64,000 bases of DNA from an uncultured Pirellulaceae bacterium (GTDB lineage Bacteria > Planctomycetota > Planctomycetia > Pirellulales > Pirellulaceae), in contig CALKCK010000045.1 in the NCBI GenBank assembly GCA_938083195.1, positions 43,972-107,971 of the forward strand, given 5' to 3'. Under the pieces are notes generated by a model. It did no database searches, had not been told where the DNA came from, and worked only from the letters and a program-made list of their open reading frames with translations. Numbering within the stretch: position 1 is the stretch's first letter; each line of letters opens with the position of its first letter. The position numbers were made by a program, and so were the translations under genes. Positions 9,896 to 18,194 of the stretch are shown here, piece after piece.

Positions 9896-10852
9896 ATGCC
9901 ACGGTTTTCTATCATCATCCCTTTGATGGGTGACGAACGCTTATTCGATCAGACGCTGGCTTCGATTTTACGAGATCGATCGCCGTCAAGCGAAATACTT
10001 GTCATCCATGATGGGACCTACCAAGACCCCCACCAGTTAGGCGACGAAATCACTTTCGTATCCACCGAGAAAAGATGTGATTTAATTGCAATGTTTAATC
10101 TCGGTGTAAGTCTCTCGTCTGGAGATTTCATAGCGTTCATTCGCCCTGGAATGGAACTTTCTCCCAATTGGCAATTGACGGTCGAAGATGCATTTCAAAA
10201 ACCACATATTGCCAGCGTTTCCCCACTGATTACGACTCCCGCGGAGCCTCATAAAATAGTTACCGCTGGCGTCGAGGCTGGAATCGGGTTTCAAAGAAAA
10301 CTGACGGGTGCCCGTTGGCGCACGACTCCCGCAAAATTGAATCGCGTTTCCCCACTTGGTCCGACATCATGGGCAGCTTTCTATCGTCGCTCGGCGATCG
10401 AGCAAATTCATCCCATTTCAGAAAATCTCAGCTCAGTCTTTCTTGATCAGGAAATCGCAATGAGCCTTCGAACGATTGGGATGGGGACCAAGTTTAGCCC
10501 AGAGACAAATTTGGAAGTTGAACGAGCTGGTCTCATCACTGGCGAACAGAAACTGGCTCACGGTCAATCAGCCCAACGAACGTATCGCCGGCAGTCCGTC
10601 GCAGGTGCGTCTACCCTAAGAACAGCCTCCTTGATCGTCTGGGATCTCTTGAATGCCCCACTACAACCTTGGCGATTACAACAAGCGGGCGGACGGATTT
10701 CTGCGGTACTGCATCGCCGAGAGGATCGTGAGCATGGTGCTTACCTGACGAAACTCGCTTCAGAAAATCAGCTACTGTTGCCATTGGAATTGCCAGGTCG
10801 ATCGTTAAAAGAGAGTGGTATGGACTTGTCGACAGCGCGTCGTGCCGCCTAG
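9896..10852 (+). CDS. Family 2 (GT-A) glycosyltransferase-like protein
   Basis: Predicted glycosyltransferase of 318 residues. The start MPRFSIIIPLMG and the following ILVIHDG are the first strands of the GT-A nucleotide-sugar-binding fold, and SLSSGDFIAFIRPGMELSPNW corresponds to the region where GT2 enzymes carry the metal-binding DxD. Here that place reads FIRPGME, so the classical DxD is not intact; the protein could be inactive or use another ligand. The C-terminal third (after about 230) is basic, without membrane helices. The next gene downstream is a radical SAM protein 312 bp away. Family assignment is fairly safe, activity is not. Confidence 0.7.
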   Translation: MPRFSIIIPLMGDERLFDQTLASILRDRSPSSEILVIHDGTYQDPHQLGDEITFVSTEKRCDLIAMFNLGVSLSSGDFIAFIRPGMELSPNWQLTVEDAFQKPHIASVSPLITTPAEPHKIVTAGVEAGIGFQRKLTGARWRTTPAKLNRVSPLGPTSWAAFYRRSAIEQIHPISENLSSVFLDQEIAMSLRTIGMGTKFSPETNLEVERAGLITGEQKLAHGQSAQRTYRRQSVAGASTLRTASLIVWDLLNAPLQPWRLQQAGGRISAVLHRREDREHGAYLTKLASENQLLLPLELPGRSLKESGMDLSTARRAA

Positions 10853-11164
10853 TCAAAGCATCGCCGACCGGATCCGATTCAAATCCACGCTGGGACATAT
10901 TGGCTTCGAACTTTCCATTGATCCGTGAAATATCCCACTATGATGCGGTTTTCTTAGATGAGTTACCCCTTCGCTGTCGGTGCGAAACTTTCCGATGGTG
11001 GTTATACTGGGTAACGACAACTGAGTTCACTCGGAACAGGCTTCGCTCAAAATTGAAGCGAATCTCCATCGAATCGAGTGATCTTTCTATCTTTCATTCT
11101 CCACCTTTGCATCTCGTCTGACTTGTTTGGGCGGCAAAAAACCGGATTTCTAACGGAACAGAAA
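10853..11164. other. Intergenic spacer upstream of radical SAM gene
   Basis: 312 bp with no supported gene. A longer frame of the downstream gene starts at 11078, but its first 29 residues are not needed by the family and I place the start at 11165. A TATACT hexamer at about 11004-11009 preceded by TGGT could be an extended -10 element for that gene; there is no clear -35 box. Confidence 0.35.
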
Positions 11165-12442
11165 ATGTATCTTCGATTGGCCAAACGAATGTTGCTCGAA
11201 ACAGACAAACGTCTGCTTTGGAAACTGGCATGGAACATGGGATTCAAAGGTTGGCGAAGCGTCCAGAAACACAAAAAACGTTTGAAGAACGGGAAGTTCT
11301 TCCCACCCTATCTCTACATTTCGATTATCAACAGTTGCAATTTGCGGTGCACCGGTTGCTGGGTCGATGTCGCGTCAAAACAAAGCAAAATTGACGTCGA
11401 GGCGATGAACCGCATGATCGGATCAGCCAAGAAACAAGGGAATTCATTTTTTGGATTGCTCGGCGGTGAACCATTCATGCACAAAGAATTATTTGAGATT
11501 CTTGAATCACATCCGGATGTTTATTTCCAAGTGTTCACCAACGGACATTTCATTACCGATGAAGTCGCTAAACGTTTACGCAAATGCGGTAACGTGACGC
11601 CTTTGATCAGCGTCGAGGGAACGGAGATCATCAGCGATCAACGGCGAGGAAAATCAGGCGTCTTGTCGGCCACGATGACTGGCCTTCAAAACTGCTTAAA
11701 CAACAAAGTCATGACGGGCGTTTGCACGAGCTTATGCCAAACCAATTTTGATGAACTCCTCCGTGAGGAATGGGTCGATCGCTTGATTGAGATGGGTGTG
11801 CTTTACACTTGGTATCACGTCTATCGCCCAATGGGGCCCGACCCCGCCCCCGAGTTAGCACTTACGCCGGAACAACAACGGACAGCAAGACAATTCGTGG
11901 TCGACATGCGATGTAAGAAACCCATCATTGTCATCGATGCTTACTACGACGCAGACGGAAAGGCTCTCTGTCCTGCGGCCACGGGGTTCACGCACCACAT
12001 TAATCCTTGGGGTGATATTGAACCTTGCCCCATCATTCAGTTTGCCAAAGAATCGATTCACGATGAGCGGCCGCTGGACCAAGTCTTCAACGAATCTGAG
12101 TTCTTAGCTGACTTCAGAAAAACGGCAGCCGCAAACACTCGTGGCTGCATCGTTCTTGAACGACCTGACCTAATTGAATCCCTTGCGGAAAAACACGGAG
12201 CAAAAGACTCGACAGCAAGAAAATCAGCCATCGCTGAATTGAGAGCCACCCAACCCCATCCATCTCAATATTCCCCGGACTTAGAACCAATTCCCGAGAA
12301 AAGCTGGGCCTATCGTCTGGCAAAGAAAATTGCTTATCATGACTACGGTGTCTATGATCAACACTTTGAGGCCGAGAATTGGCAAGACCCGCGAGAGGCC
12401 AATCCGCCCCAACCAGATTCTGAGTTAGTACAACTCAAGTGA
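11165..12442 (+). CDS. Radical SAM protein with C-terminal cysteine region
   Basis: Radical S-adenosylmethionine enzyme of 425 residues. The cluster-binding motif is CNLRCTGC (C-x3-C-x2-C) at about residues 57-64, followed by the glycine-rich SAM-binding LLGGEPFMH. A further cysteine group in the second half (CPAATGFTHHINPWGDIEPCP) resembles a SPASM/Twitch-type auxiliary cluster site but has few cysteines. I chose the ATG at 11165, preceded by GGAACAG, over an upstream ATG at 11078, because it begins with MYLRLAKRMLLETDKR, a plausible N-terminal helix. The tail is rich in Pro and acidic residues. Substrate is unknown; the order after a glycosyltransferase and before a small membrane-anchored protein gives no firm clue. 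Confidence 0.85.
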   Translation: MYLRLAKRMLLETDKRLLWKLAWNMGFKGWRSVQKHKKRLKNGKFFPPYLYISIINSCNLRCTGCWVDVASKQSKIDVEAMNRMIGSAKKQGNSFFGLLGGEPFMHKELFEILESHPDVYFQVFTNGHFITDEVAKRLRKCGNVTPLISVEGTEIISDQRRGKSGVLSATMTGLQNCLNNKVMTGVCTSLCQTNFDELLREEWVDRLIEMGVLYTWYHVYRPMGPDPAPELALTPEQQRTARQFVVDMRCKKPIIVIDAYYDADGKALCPAATGFTHHINPWGDIEPCPIIQFAKESIHDERPLDQVFNESEFLADFRKTAAANTRGCIVLERPDLIESLAEKHGAKDSTARKSAIAELRATQPHPSQYSPDLEPIPEKSWAYRLAKKIAYHDYGVYDQHFEAENWQDPREANPPQPDSELVQLK

Positions 12443-12485
12443 AAAATCAAAACTCAATCGCAACGTTCAATAACGGTTCGAATTT

Positions 12486-13148
12486 TTGGATACTTTAAAA
12501 ATAGTATTGGTGGTTGCCATCGTCTTCTTTATTGGAGGCGGCCTCATTTTTTCAATCATCTACGAAAAAAGGCGGAAACAAAAACTTAAAGAGATCGCTG
12601 AAGAGATGGGGTTAACCTTCGCCCCCGATGGCGACCCCCATCTGCTTACCCGGTTCTCCGACTTCAAACTCTTCAATGTTGGTCGAAACCGGCGAATGAG
12701 GAACCTGATCCAAGGGGACAGTAGTGAAGTCAAACTCGCAATCTTCGAGTACAAATACACAACTGGAAGTGGAAAAAGCTCTAAGACCCGGCAACAGTCG
12801 GTCGTTTCCCTTCACTCACCCGACTTAGTCTGTCCGGATTTCACCATCCGCCCCGAAGGCTTTCTTGCTCGAATTGGTAGCGCACTGGGCTTTCAGGACA
12901 TTGATTTCGACGATCACCCAGAGTTTTCAAATAAATTCGTTTTGCAAGGCTCCAACGAACAACAACTCAGAGAGTATTTCAATCAAGAGACGTTGGATTT
13001 CTTTACAGCCAGACCAGACATTTGTGTGGAAGCCCAGTCGGGCACCCTGTTTTATTACCGCGTCAACAAACGAATTAATCCCCATCAAGTCAAAGAAAAT
13101 CTCGGCGAGGCCTACGAAATTTTCGGCATGATGGTCGATCACGATTAA
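12486..13148 (+). CDS. Membrane-anchored protein of unknown function
   Basis: 220-residue protein that I do not recognise with certainty. Residues 4-25 form one strong membrane helix (KIVLVVAIVFFIGGGLIFSIIY), followed by a basic KRRKQK stretch, so the rest most likely faces the cytoplasm. The soluble part has the pattern of small proteins related to DUF3137 (a beta-rich segment with FEYKYTTGSGKSSKTRQQSVV and a PEFSNKFVLQG motif), but this is only a resemblance. The start is a TTG at 12486-12488. It follows the radical SAM gene by 43 bp, so co-transcription is likely, and converges with the ferredoxin-like gene. Confidence 0.7.
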   Translation: MDTLKIVLVVAIVFFIGGGLIFSIIYEKRRKQKLKEIAEEMGLTFAPDGDPHLLTRFSDFKLFNVGRNRRMRNLIQGDSSEVKLAIFEYKYTTGSGKSSKTRQQSVVSLHSPDLVCPDFTIRPEGFLARIGSALGFQDIDFDDHPEFSNKFVLQGSNEQQLREYFNQETLDFFTARPDICVEAQSGTLFYYRVNKRINPHQVKENLGEAYEIFGMMVDHD

Positions 13149-13183
13149 ACATCTTCAAAGCTAGGCTCACCTAAAGCCAAGGC

Positions 13184-14254
13184 TTAGATATCAAGATCAT
13201 TTAATTGATCAACTAGATCATCTAAGCCATCTTTGCTTCGCTCGGACTTATCTTCTTGTCGCCGAGGAACCCCGGCCGTCATTCCAACTGCATCGCGGCC
13301 AACCGCAATCAACTGCTCATCTCGTTCAAGTGCCGCGAGTTCTTCTGCCGATTTCCCGTCAGCAGGTGCACCAAACAATTGGGATAAATCAATCTTCATA
13401 CTCGCCACACCGTCACTAGAACCTGCGATCGCAGGAGTCTTGTGCTGCGGAAACATAATCGCATTTTCTGGACAGACGCGACTACATGCAGGACATCCCT
13501 TGCGGCAATTATCGGGTTGCTCCACAAGAATGGTGTCTACTGCGTCGACTCCGTAAACGCCGAACAAACAAAAATCGATGCACTCCATGCAATTCGTGCA
13601 ACGGCTGTAATCGATCACCGGATACCAGCGCCGACCACCTGATTCCTCAACCCGATTTACAATCGATGGCTGATCGAGCCCGCTTCCTTCAAGAGATAAC
13701 GCCGGATCGCTGGGCGCAGTTGACATTCGCTCTCCGATAGGCTGAGAAATCCCACCGTTAATTATGTCACCGAGGCCCACCACCTGAACCGCATTCTCCT
13801 GATGGATCCTTTTGACCTCATCAATAAAATCCTCTGCGCGATTGCTGATTTTTAAATCCAGGCAGTAAATCTTACGGTTCTTTAGCGACCGCGAGTCGAT
13901 CACTCGATCCTTGTCGTCGTCTTCGTCGTCCGCTTGTTCAGCGTCGGCATCGTCTTCCTCCTCATCGTCATTTTTCAGCAGGACTTCGCCGACGTGCCCA
14001 GTAATCGCATTCCGATCAAGTATCCAATGCGCTGCTCGCTCAAACAGCCACGAAACCACAACGACGTTTCCTGCGATTTGCCGCAACGCCAGCATCCCCG
14101 TACTCTCAGGTTTGATGTCATAGAGGTTCGGCACGATCGTGACGTCAATTCCATTTTCGAACAACAACCCGGCAACGATATCCTCTTCCAACTTTCGTTT
14201 AGCTGGATTCTTACTCGGACTCTGGGAGACGACGACAGAAATTCGTTTTGCCAT
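13184..14254 (-). CDS. Ferredoxin-like protein with two 4Fe-4S motifs and an acidic insert
   Basis: 356-residue protein. Residues 210-265 contain two cluster-binding motifs: C219-x2-C222-x2-C225-x3-C229 (CTNCMECIDFC) and C250-x3-C254-x2-C257-x3-C261-P (CRKGCPACSRVCP). Before them lies a Rossmann-like alpha/beta region (residues 1-165) interrupted at 95-116 by a run of Asp/Glu (DDEEEDDADAEQADDEDDDK) that looks like a disordered linker. The C-terminal 90 residues are charged and probably flexible. The second motif has an extra residue compared with a classical ferredoxin. A role in electron transfer is likely; partner is unknown. It converges with the unknown gene ending at 13148 and lies downstream of an FHA-domain gene on the same strand. 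Confidence 0.8.
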   Translation of the reverse strand: MAKRISVVVSQSPSKNPAKRKLEEDIVAGLLFENGIDVTIVPNLYDIKPESTGMLALRQIAGNVVVVSWLFERAAHWILDRNAITGHVGEVLLKNDDEEEDDADAEQADDEDDDKDRVIDSRSLKNRKIYCLDLKISNRAEDFIDEVKRIHQENAVQVVGLGDIINGGISQPIGERMSTAPSDPALSLEGSGLDQPSIVNRVEESGGRRWYPVIDYSRCTNCMECIDFCLFGVYGVDAVDTILVEQPDNCRKGCPACSRVCPENAIMFPQHKTPAIAGSSDGVASMKIDLSQLFGAPADGKSAEELAALERDEQLIAVGRDAVGMTAGVPRRQEDKSERSKDGLDDLVDQLNDLDI

Positions 14255-14460
14255 GAATTCAGATAGTTAAATATTTTGAAACGATTGAATTGCCCACTCT
14301 CTGAGTAGGCCAGTTAACGCCCACCTAATGTTATCAGAAATGGAATTAAAATGGACGTCCCAATGCGGAAATGTCTCAGACCTCACAAGACTGAAAAGAT
14401 AGGACCATCAGAGTCTTCTGATTCATCGCTTCGTTTCAGCTTCTCAGAAGTCCAGCAAAA

Positions 14461-14865
14461 CTAACGCAAGTCGTCCTTCGTTACCAAACGCATGGGCTGA
14501 GTAGAGGTAACACTTGGTTTTCCCATCGTTTGATTTCCCGTCGTTTGATTTCCCGTCAACTCCTCATCCGTCCACTCGAGTTTCAAACAAATCGAACCGA
14601 CGCGGACGTTTTCTCCCGGCTTAAGAACCGCCCGTTTTTTGATCCGCTGGTCATCGACGTAGGTCCCATTCATCGAATTAAAATCATGCACTGCCAATGC
14701 GCCACTGGCATTGAGAAAAAACTGGCAATGCCTTCGGCTAATGGATTCGTCACCAATCGAAACGTCGGCATCGGGAGACCTTCCCACCGTCGCTGGTAAA
14801 TGAAGAATCCACTCTCGCTCTACCGCCGCCGTCGCAGGATTGTAAACCTGTAATTTGTAACGCAT
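14461..14865 (-). CDS. FHA domain protein
   Basis: Small (134 residues) phosphothreonine-recognition protein. Residues 22-105 are a forkhead-associated domain: the GRSPDADVSIGDESISRRHCQF segment contains the conserved Gly-Arg, Ser and Arg-His residues that contact the phosphopeptide, and NSMNGTYVDDQRI has the conserved Asn-Gly. The protein has no other domain; the C-terminal tail contains a near-perfect repeat TGNQT-TGNQT encoded by a 15-nt tandem duplication at 14526-14555. It probably binds a phosphorylated partner from a Ser/Thr kinase, many of which are encoded in planctomycetes, but none is in the window. Confidence 0.9.
   Translation of the reverse strand: MRYKLQVYNPATAAVEREWILHLPATVGRSPDADVSIGDESISRRHCQFFLNASGALAVHDFNSMNGTYVDDQRIKKRAVLKPGENVRVGSICLKLEWTDEELTGNQTTGNQTMGKPSVTSTQPMRLVTKDDLR
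14526..14555. repeat. 15-nt tandem duplication inside FHA gene
   Basis: Two exact consecutive copies of TCGTTTGATTTCCCG. In the coding direction they add one TGNQT unit to the FHA protein tail. Length is a multiple of three, so the frame is kept. Confidence 0.95.
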
Positions 14866-14989
14866 ACCAGCCTCGCTTTGGCCATGGGACTCAATTCATC
14901 TTACTCCTCTAAGAATCGAAAATCCAATGTTTCCTACTGCGAGATTTCCCCATCTCGGCGTCGCCTGCCTCGAATCCGAAAAAAACACA

Positions 14990-15472
14990 CTATTCGTTGA
15001 CCTGGCCTTTAATCGTTCGCTGCGTTTTCGCCCAAACAGAATCTAATAAATCAACATATTGATCGACATTTAGAAAAACGGTGTCACTTTTTTGCATCTC
15101 AAAAAGCCAGCCCTCACCGTATTTGTCGACATTAATTGCAGACGGATCTTCCATCAACTCCGCATTGAACCGCACTAACTCCCCTTCGCAAGGAGCATAG
15201 AGTGCACTCTCGGCCTTCTTGCTTTCAATGCTTCCTATTTCTTGACTCTCCAAAATTTTTGAGGGCGCGTCGAGAAGCCAGTCCAAAAAATAGACGTCTT
15301 GCAGCAGTCGTACAGCATACGCCGCAAACCCGAATCGAATCAGTGCCGAATCGTCTGGCGAAGCAATGACCCACATGTGATTTTTCGCGTACTGGAAACC
15401 GAGGGGAAACTCTGCCTCAAATTCTCCCATCATAAATTTCTTGGTGGCATCTCTGCCGGAAGAGTCGATCAT
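14990..15472 (-). CDS. GcvH-like lipoyl-carrier protein
   Basis: Protein of 160 residues with the fold pattern of the glycine cleavage H protein: GFQYAKNHMWVIASPDDSALIRFGFAAYAVRLLQDV matches the N-terminal half, and ESKKAESALYAPCEGELV matches the lipoyl-lysine hairpin, with Lys86 as the expected lipoylation site. The typical ending DKYGEGWLFEM also fits. It is longer than GcvH (about 125-130) and lacks neighbouring gcvT or gcvP. Its ATG overlaps the stop of the upstream HemN-family radical SAM gene by 4 bp, so the two are translationally coupled. Similar stand-alone H-like proteins carry lipoate in sulfur metabolism in other bacteria; here the link is to a radical SAM enzyme. Role unproven. 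Confidence 0.85.
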   Translation of the reverse strand: MIDSSGRDATKKFMMGEFEAEFPLGFQYAKNHMWVIASPDDSALIRFGFAAYAVRLLQDVYFLDWLLDAPSKILESQEIGSIESKKAESALYAPCEGELVRFNAELMEDPSAINVDKYGEGWLFEMQKSDTVFLNVDQYVDLLDSVWAKTQRTIKGQVNE

Positions 15473-16779
15473 GTGTAGCGAATTCCCTGATGCTCTTCTT
15501 CAAAGAAAACTGGCAGCAATGCATCGGCGTTTAAGAATCCTTTTCGCGTCAATTCAATGCGACCACCTTCGATGGTTAACATGCCATTTTCCGAATGTTG
15601 CTGAAATTGGCTGTTCCAGTGCTGTGTAATATCAACCCCAAATTTGTTCTGAAAATAGTCCACATCCAAGTAACCTCTCTTCAAGAGCAAAATCATTTCA
15701 CGAACCAAAAGTTGGTGCTGAGTCGGTTTAAAACCGCGCCCCAACGGCAGTTTACCATGCTCCGTCAGATCCGCCTGATACTCTTTCATGTCGGCTTTAT
15801 TTTGGTAATGCACTCCCGACACATGGCCAAAACTCGCAATGCCCGTAGCGATCAAATCCGAACCTTGCCACAGATTATCTCGGTAACTAAAATTCACTTT
15901 GCTATTATCTTTGACCACCGTGTAAGCACTGCTGATTTTGTAGCCTGCTTGTAGGAATTCATCGTAAGCGTAATTGAGCCACGCCCGCTTCGTCTCCCAA
16001 TCAGCAACGGGCGTTTCAATTTTTTCTCCCAGAATATCTTTCGAGTAGACCGTGTTGTAAGGGAGTTCCATTTGATAGATCGTGATGGATTCGGGCGACA
16101 ACTTGATCGCCTCCGAAATATTATATTTCCAGTTGTCCCACGTTTCTCCCACCATTCCGGAAATCAAATCGATGTTCACATTTTCAAAATCTGCCGCAGT
16201 AATCCAGTCCCACGCTCGGTAAACTTCTTTTGAAAGATGAGCTCGCCCATTCTCTTCAAGCACCGCGTCTGAAAAGTTCTCAATACCAAGACTGAGTCGG
16301 GTTACGCCAAGTTCTTTCAGCGTTTTGATTTTGTTTTCCTGTAACGTCCCGGGTTCGCACTCGAAGGTGACTTCCTCGGCCAGATCCCAGTTAATGTTTT
16401 CCCGCAGTCGATCAACCAATGAAACCAACTGACGAGAACTGAGAAACGAAGGGGTCCCTCCACCAAAGTAAACAAATCGAAACGGACGCCCTCCCATTAC
16501 GGGTAATTGGCTCACCAATTCAATTTCTCGACAAAGCGCGGAAACGTACTTTTCAATTTCTTTTGCATTCTGGTCGGTGAAGACTTTGAAATAACAAAAT
16601 TTACATCGCTTACGGCAAAACGGAATATGGATGTAAAGCCCTAATGGCGTTTCCGCTATTGGTGGCGAATGGAGAGCGCGAGTAACCTCATCAAGCTGGT
16701 CATTCTTCCACTGAGAGAAGGGAGGATAGTTTGAAATAAAGTAACTACCGACTTCTGTTTTCGTTGATTCAGATGACAT
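15469..16779 (-). CDS. HemN/HemW-family radical SAM protein
   Basis: 436-residue radical SAM protein of the oxygen-independent coproporphyrinogen oxidase-like family. The iron-sulfur motif is CRKRCKFCYF (C-x3-C-x2-C followed by Y-F) at about residues 54-63, followed by the FVYFGGGTPSFLS SAM-binding segment and VTFECEPGTL. The C-terminal part has the HemN C-terminal domain features (LIATGIASFGHVSGVHYQNKADMKEYQ). Members include true coproporphyrinogen dehydrogenase, the heme chaperone HemW and heme-degrading HutW/ChuW; which one this is cannot be settled by reading. The tight overlap with a lipoyl-carrier gene downstream is unusual for heme synthesis and hints at another reaction. Confidence 0.88.
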   Translation of the reverse strand: MSSESTKTEVGSYFISNYPPFSQWKNDQLDEVTRALHSPPIAETPLGLYIHIPFCRKRCKFCYFKVFTDQNAKEIEKYVSALCREIELVSQLPVMGGRPFRFVYFGGGTPSFLSSRQLVSLVDRLRENINWDLAEEVTFECEPGTLQENKIKTLKELGVTRLSLGIENFSDAVLEENGRAHLSKEVYRAWDWITAADFENVNIDLISGMVGETWDNWKYNISEAIKLSPESITIYQMELPYNTVYSKDILGEKIETPVADWETKRAWLNYAYDEFLQAGYKISSAYTVVKDNSKVNFSYRDNLWQGSDLIATGIASFGHVSGVHYQNKADMKEYQADLTEHGKLPLGRGFKPTQHQLLVREMILLLKRGYLDVDYFQNKFGVDITQHWNSQFQQHSENGMLTIEGGRIELTRKGFLNADALLPVFFEEEHQGIRYT

Positions 16780-16826
16780 AAAAGGAGAGGGGTTAAACGA
16801 ACTTGAAAATTAAACGACCGAATCGA

Positions 16827-18056
16827 TCATTCACTACCTAGACAATAGACAACACCGCGATCAGTCGCAATAACGAGCTTGCCAAAAGCGGCTGCTGGAG
16901 AACTCAGAAATCCACCGTTGAACTGCTTTTCCCATGTAACCTTACCCTTTTCAAGTTCAATCTCGTAGAAGCGTCCGTCTGTCGATCCAACAAAAACGCG
17001 ACTTCCCACAATAACCGGACTTGACTCAACTTTGGCCTTCAATGTGACCGACCAATTCCGCTTTCCAGTTTTCCTATCCAATGAGTAGACCGCTCGGTTA
17101 CGGGCTCCAAAGACGACGTATTTTGAGGTCACAGCAGCACTGCCACGAACCGATGCCTGTCCCTGTTCACTCACAAACGACCAGTCGATTTTTGGATTCT
17201 TCCAATTAACGGCGACGAATTCGGCCTGCTCGGTTCCAAAAAACACCTGATCCCCAAACGTTGCTGGCGTTGACTGAGTCGGTGAAAAAATGTCGGCACT
17301 ACCGACTTCTTTCCCTTGATCAAGATCAATCACATGCAAAAATCCATCACAACCCGCGACAAAGGCTCGGTTTTGAGCAACCGTTGCGGAACATTGTATT
17401 TGGTCGGGTGTCTCCAATTCCCAAATGGCCGAGCCATCTAAAACATTGAGAAGATAAAGCTTGCCATCTTGAGATCCGAATAACACATGCCCTTTAAAGA
17501 AGTTGGCACTCGAATTGATCTCACCTCCAGTTTCAATCTTCCAAACCAATTTACCGCTGGTGTCGACGCAGTGAAAAAAGCCATCAATGTCGCCAACAAA
17601 TATTTTCTCGTCTTGATAGGCCGGCGAAGCTGCGATTCCAATCCCGAGTTTGATCTCCCAATTTTTTTCGCCAGTCGCAAAATCAATCGAAAAAAGCTTT
17701 CCATCCATATCGGCGATATAGACCGTTTTTTTTCCATCAGGCAGCTCCACAATCAACGGCGTTCCTTCAAACCCGCCTTGAGGAACCTTGAATTCCCAAA
17801 CGACTTTGAGTTCGGCAGGGAGGGTAGTTGTGGCGACGCCACTCGATTCCGCGTTGCCCCGAAAAACAGGCCAGCCAATACTTGCTTTCTTCTTTGCATC
17901 GTCTTCGGTACGAACCTGGGCTCCCAAAGCAATTTGCCCTGTCGTTAAAGCAAGACAGCAAAACATTAAAATAAACCGTAGCTGCAGCCCTGGAAACAAA
18001 ATGCCCCCCGAAGCACTCACGATTTTTTCATTCTGGTTTTTCATTTCCCTACCCAC
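16827..18056 (-). CDS. Exported PQQ-type beta-propeller protein
   Basis: 409 residues, with a hydrophobic segment at about 27-45 followed by an Ala-x-Ala-like region, consistent with export or a membrane anchor. The rest consists of repeated propeller blades of the BamB/PQQ type, seen as recurring phrases such as YIADMDGKLFSIDFATGEKNWE, FVGDIDGFFHCVDTSGKLVWK and FVGSTDGRFYEIELEKGKVTWE. It is not necessarily BamB: planctomycetes carry many such proteins. The first codon is a GTG at 18054-18056; an ATG four codons later (18042-18044) is equally possible. It lies 47 bp upstream of the HemN-like gene on the same strand, possibly in one transcript. Confidence 0.85.
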   Translation of the reverse strand: MGREMKNQNEKIVSASGGILFPGLQLRFILMFCCLALTTGQIALGAQVRTEDDAKKKASIGWPVFRGNAESSGVATTTLPAELKVVWEFKVPQGGFEGTPLIVELPDGKKTVYIADMDGKLFSIDFATGEKNWEIKLGIGIAASPAYQDEKIFVGDIDGFFHCVDTSGKLVWKIETGGEINSSANFFKGHVLFGSQDGKLYLLNVLDGSAIWELETPDQIQCSATVAQNRAFVAGCDGFLHVIDLDQGKEVGSADIFSPTQSTPATFGDQVFFGTEQAEFVAVNWKNPKIDWSFVSEQGQASVRGSAAVTSKYVVFGARNRAVYSLDRKTGKRNWSVTLKAKVESSPVIVGSRVFVGSTDGRFYEIELEKGKVTWEKQFNGGFLSSPAAAFGKLVIATDRGVVYCLGSE

Positions 18057-18194
18057 ATCAACAGAAAATCAAGTCGTCCACCTGCTCCCCAGTGATCCAC
18101 ACACAGCACTGCAGAAGGCCACTCGACGCCGGAGCCAAACCGACATCATAAGAAAAAAACCGGAAGACTCAAAACCAGCCTTCAACACGCCCTT

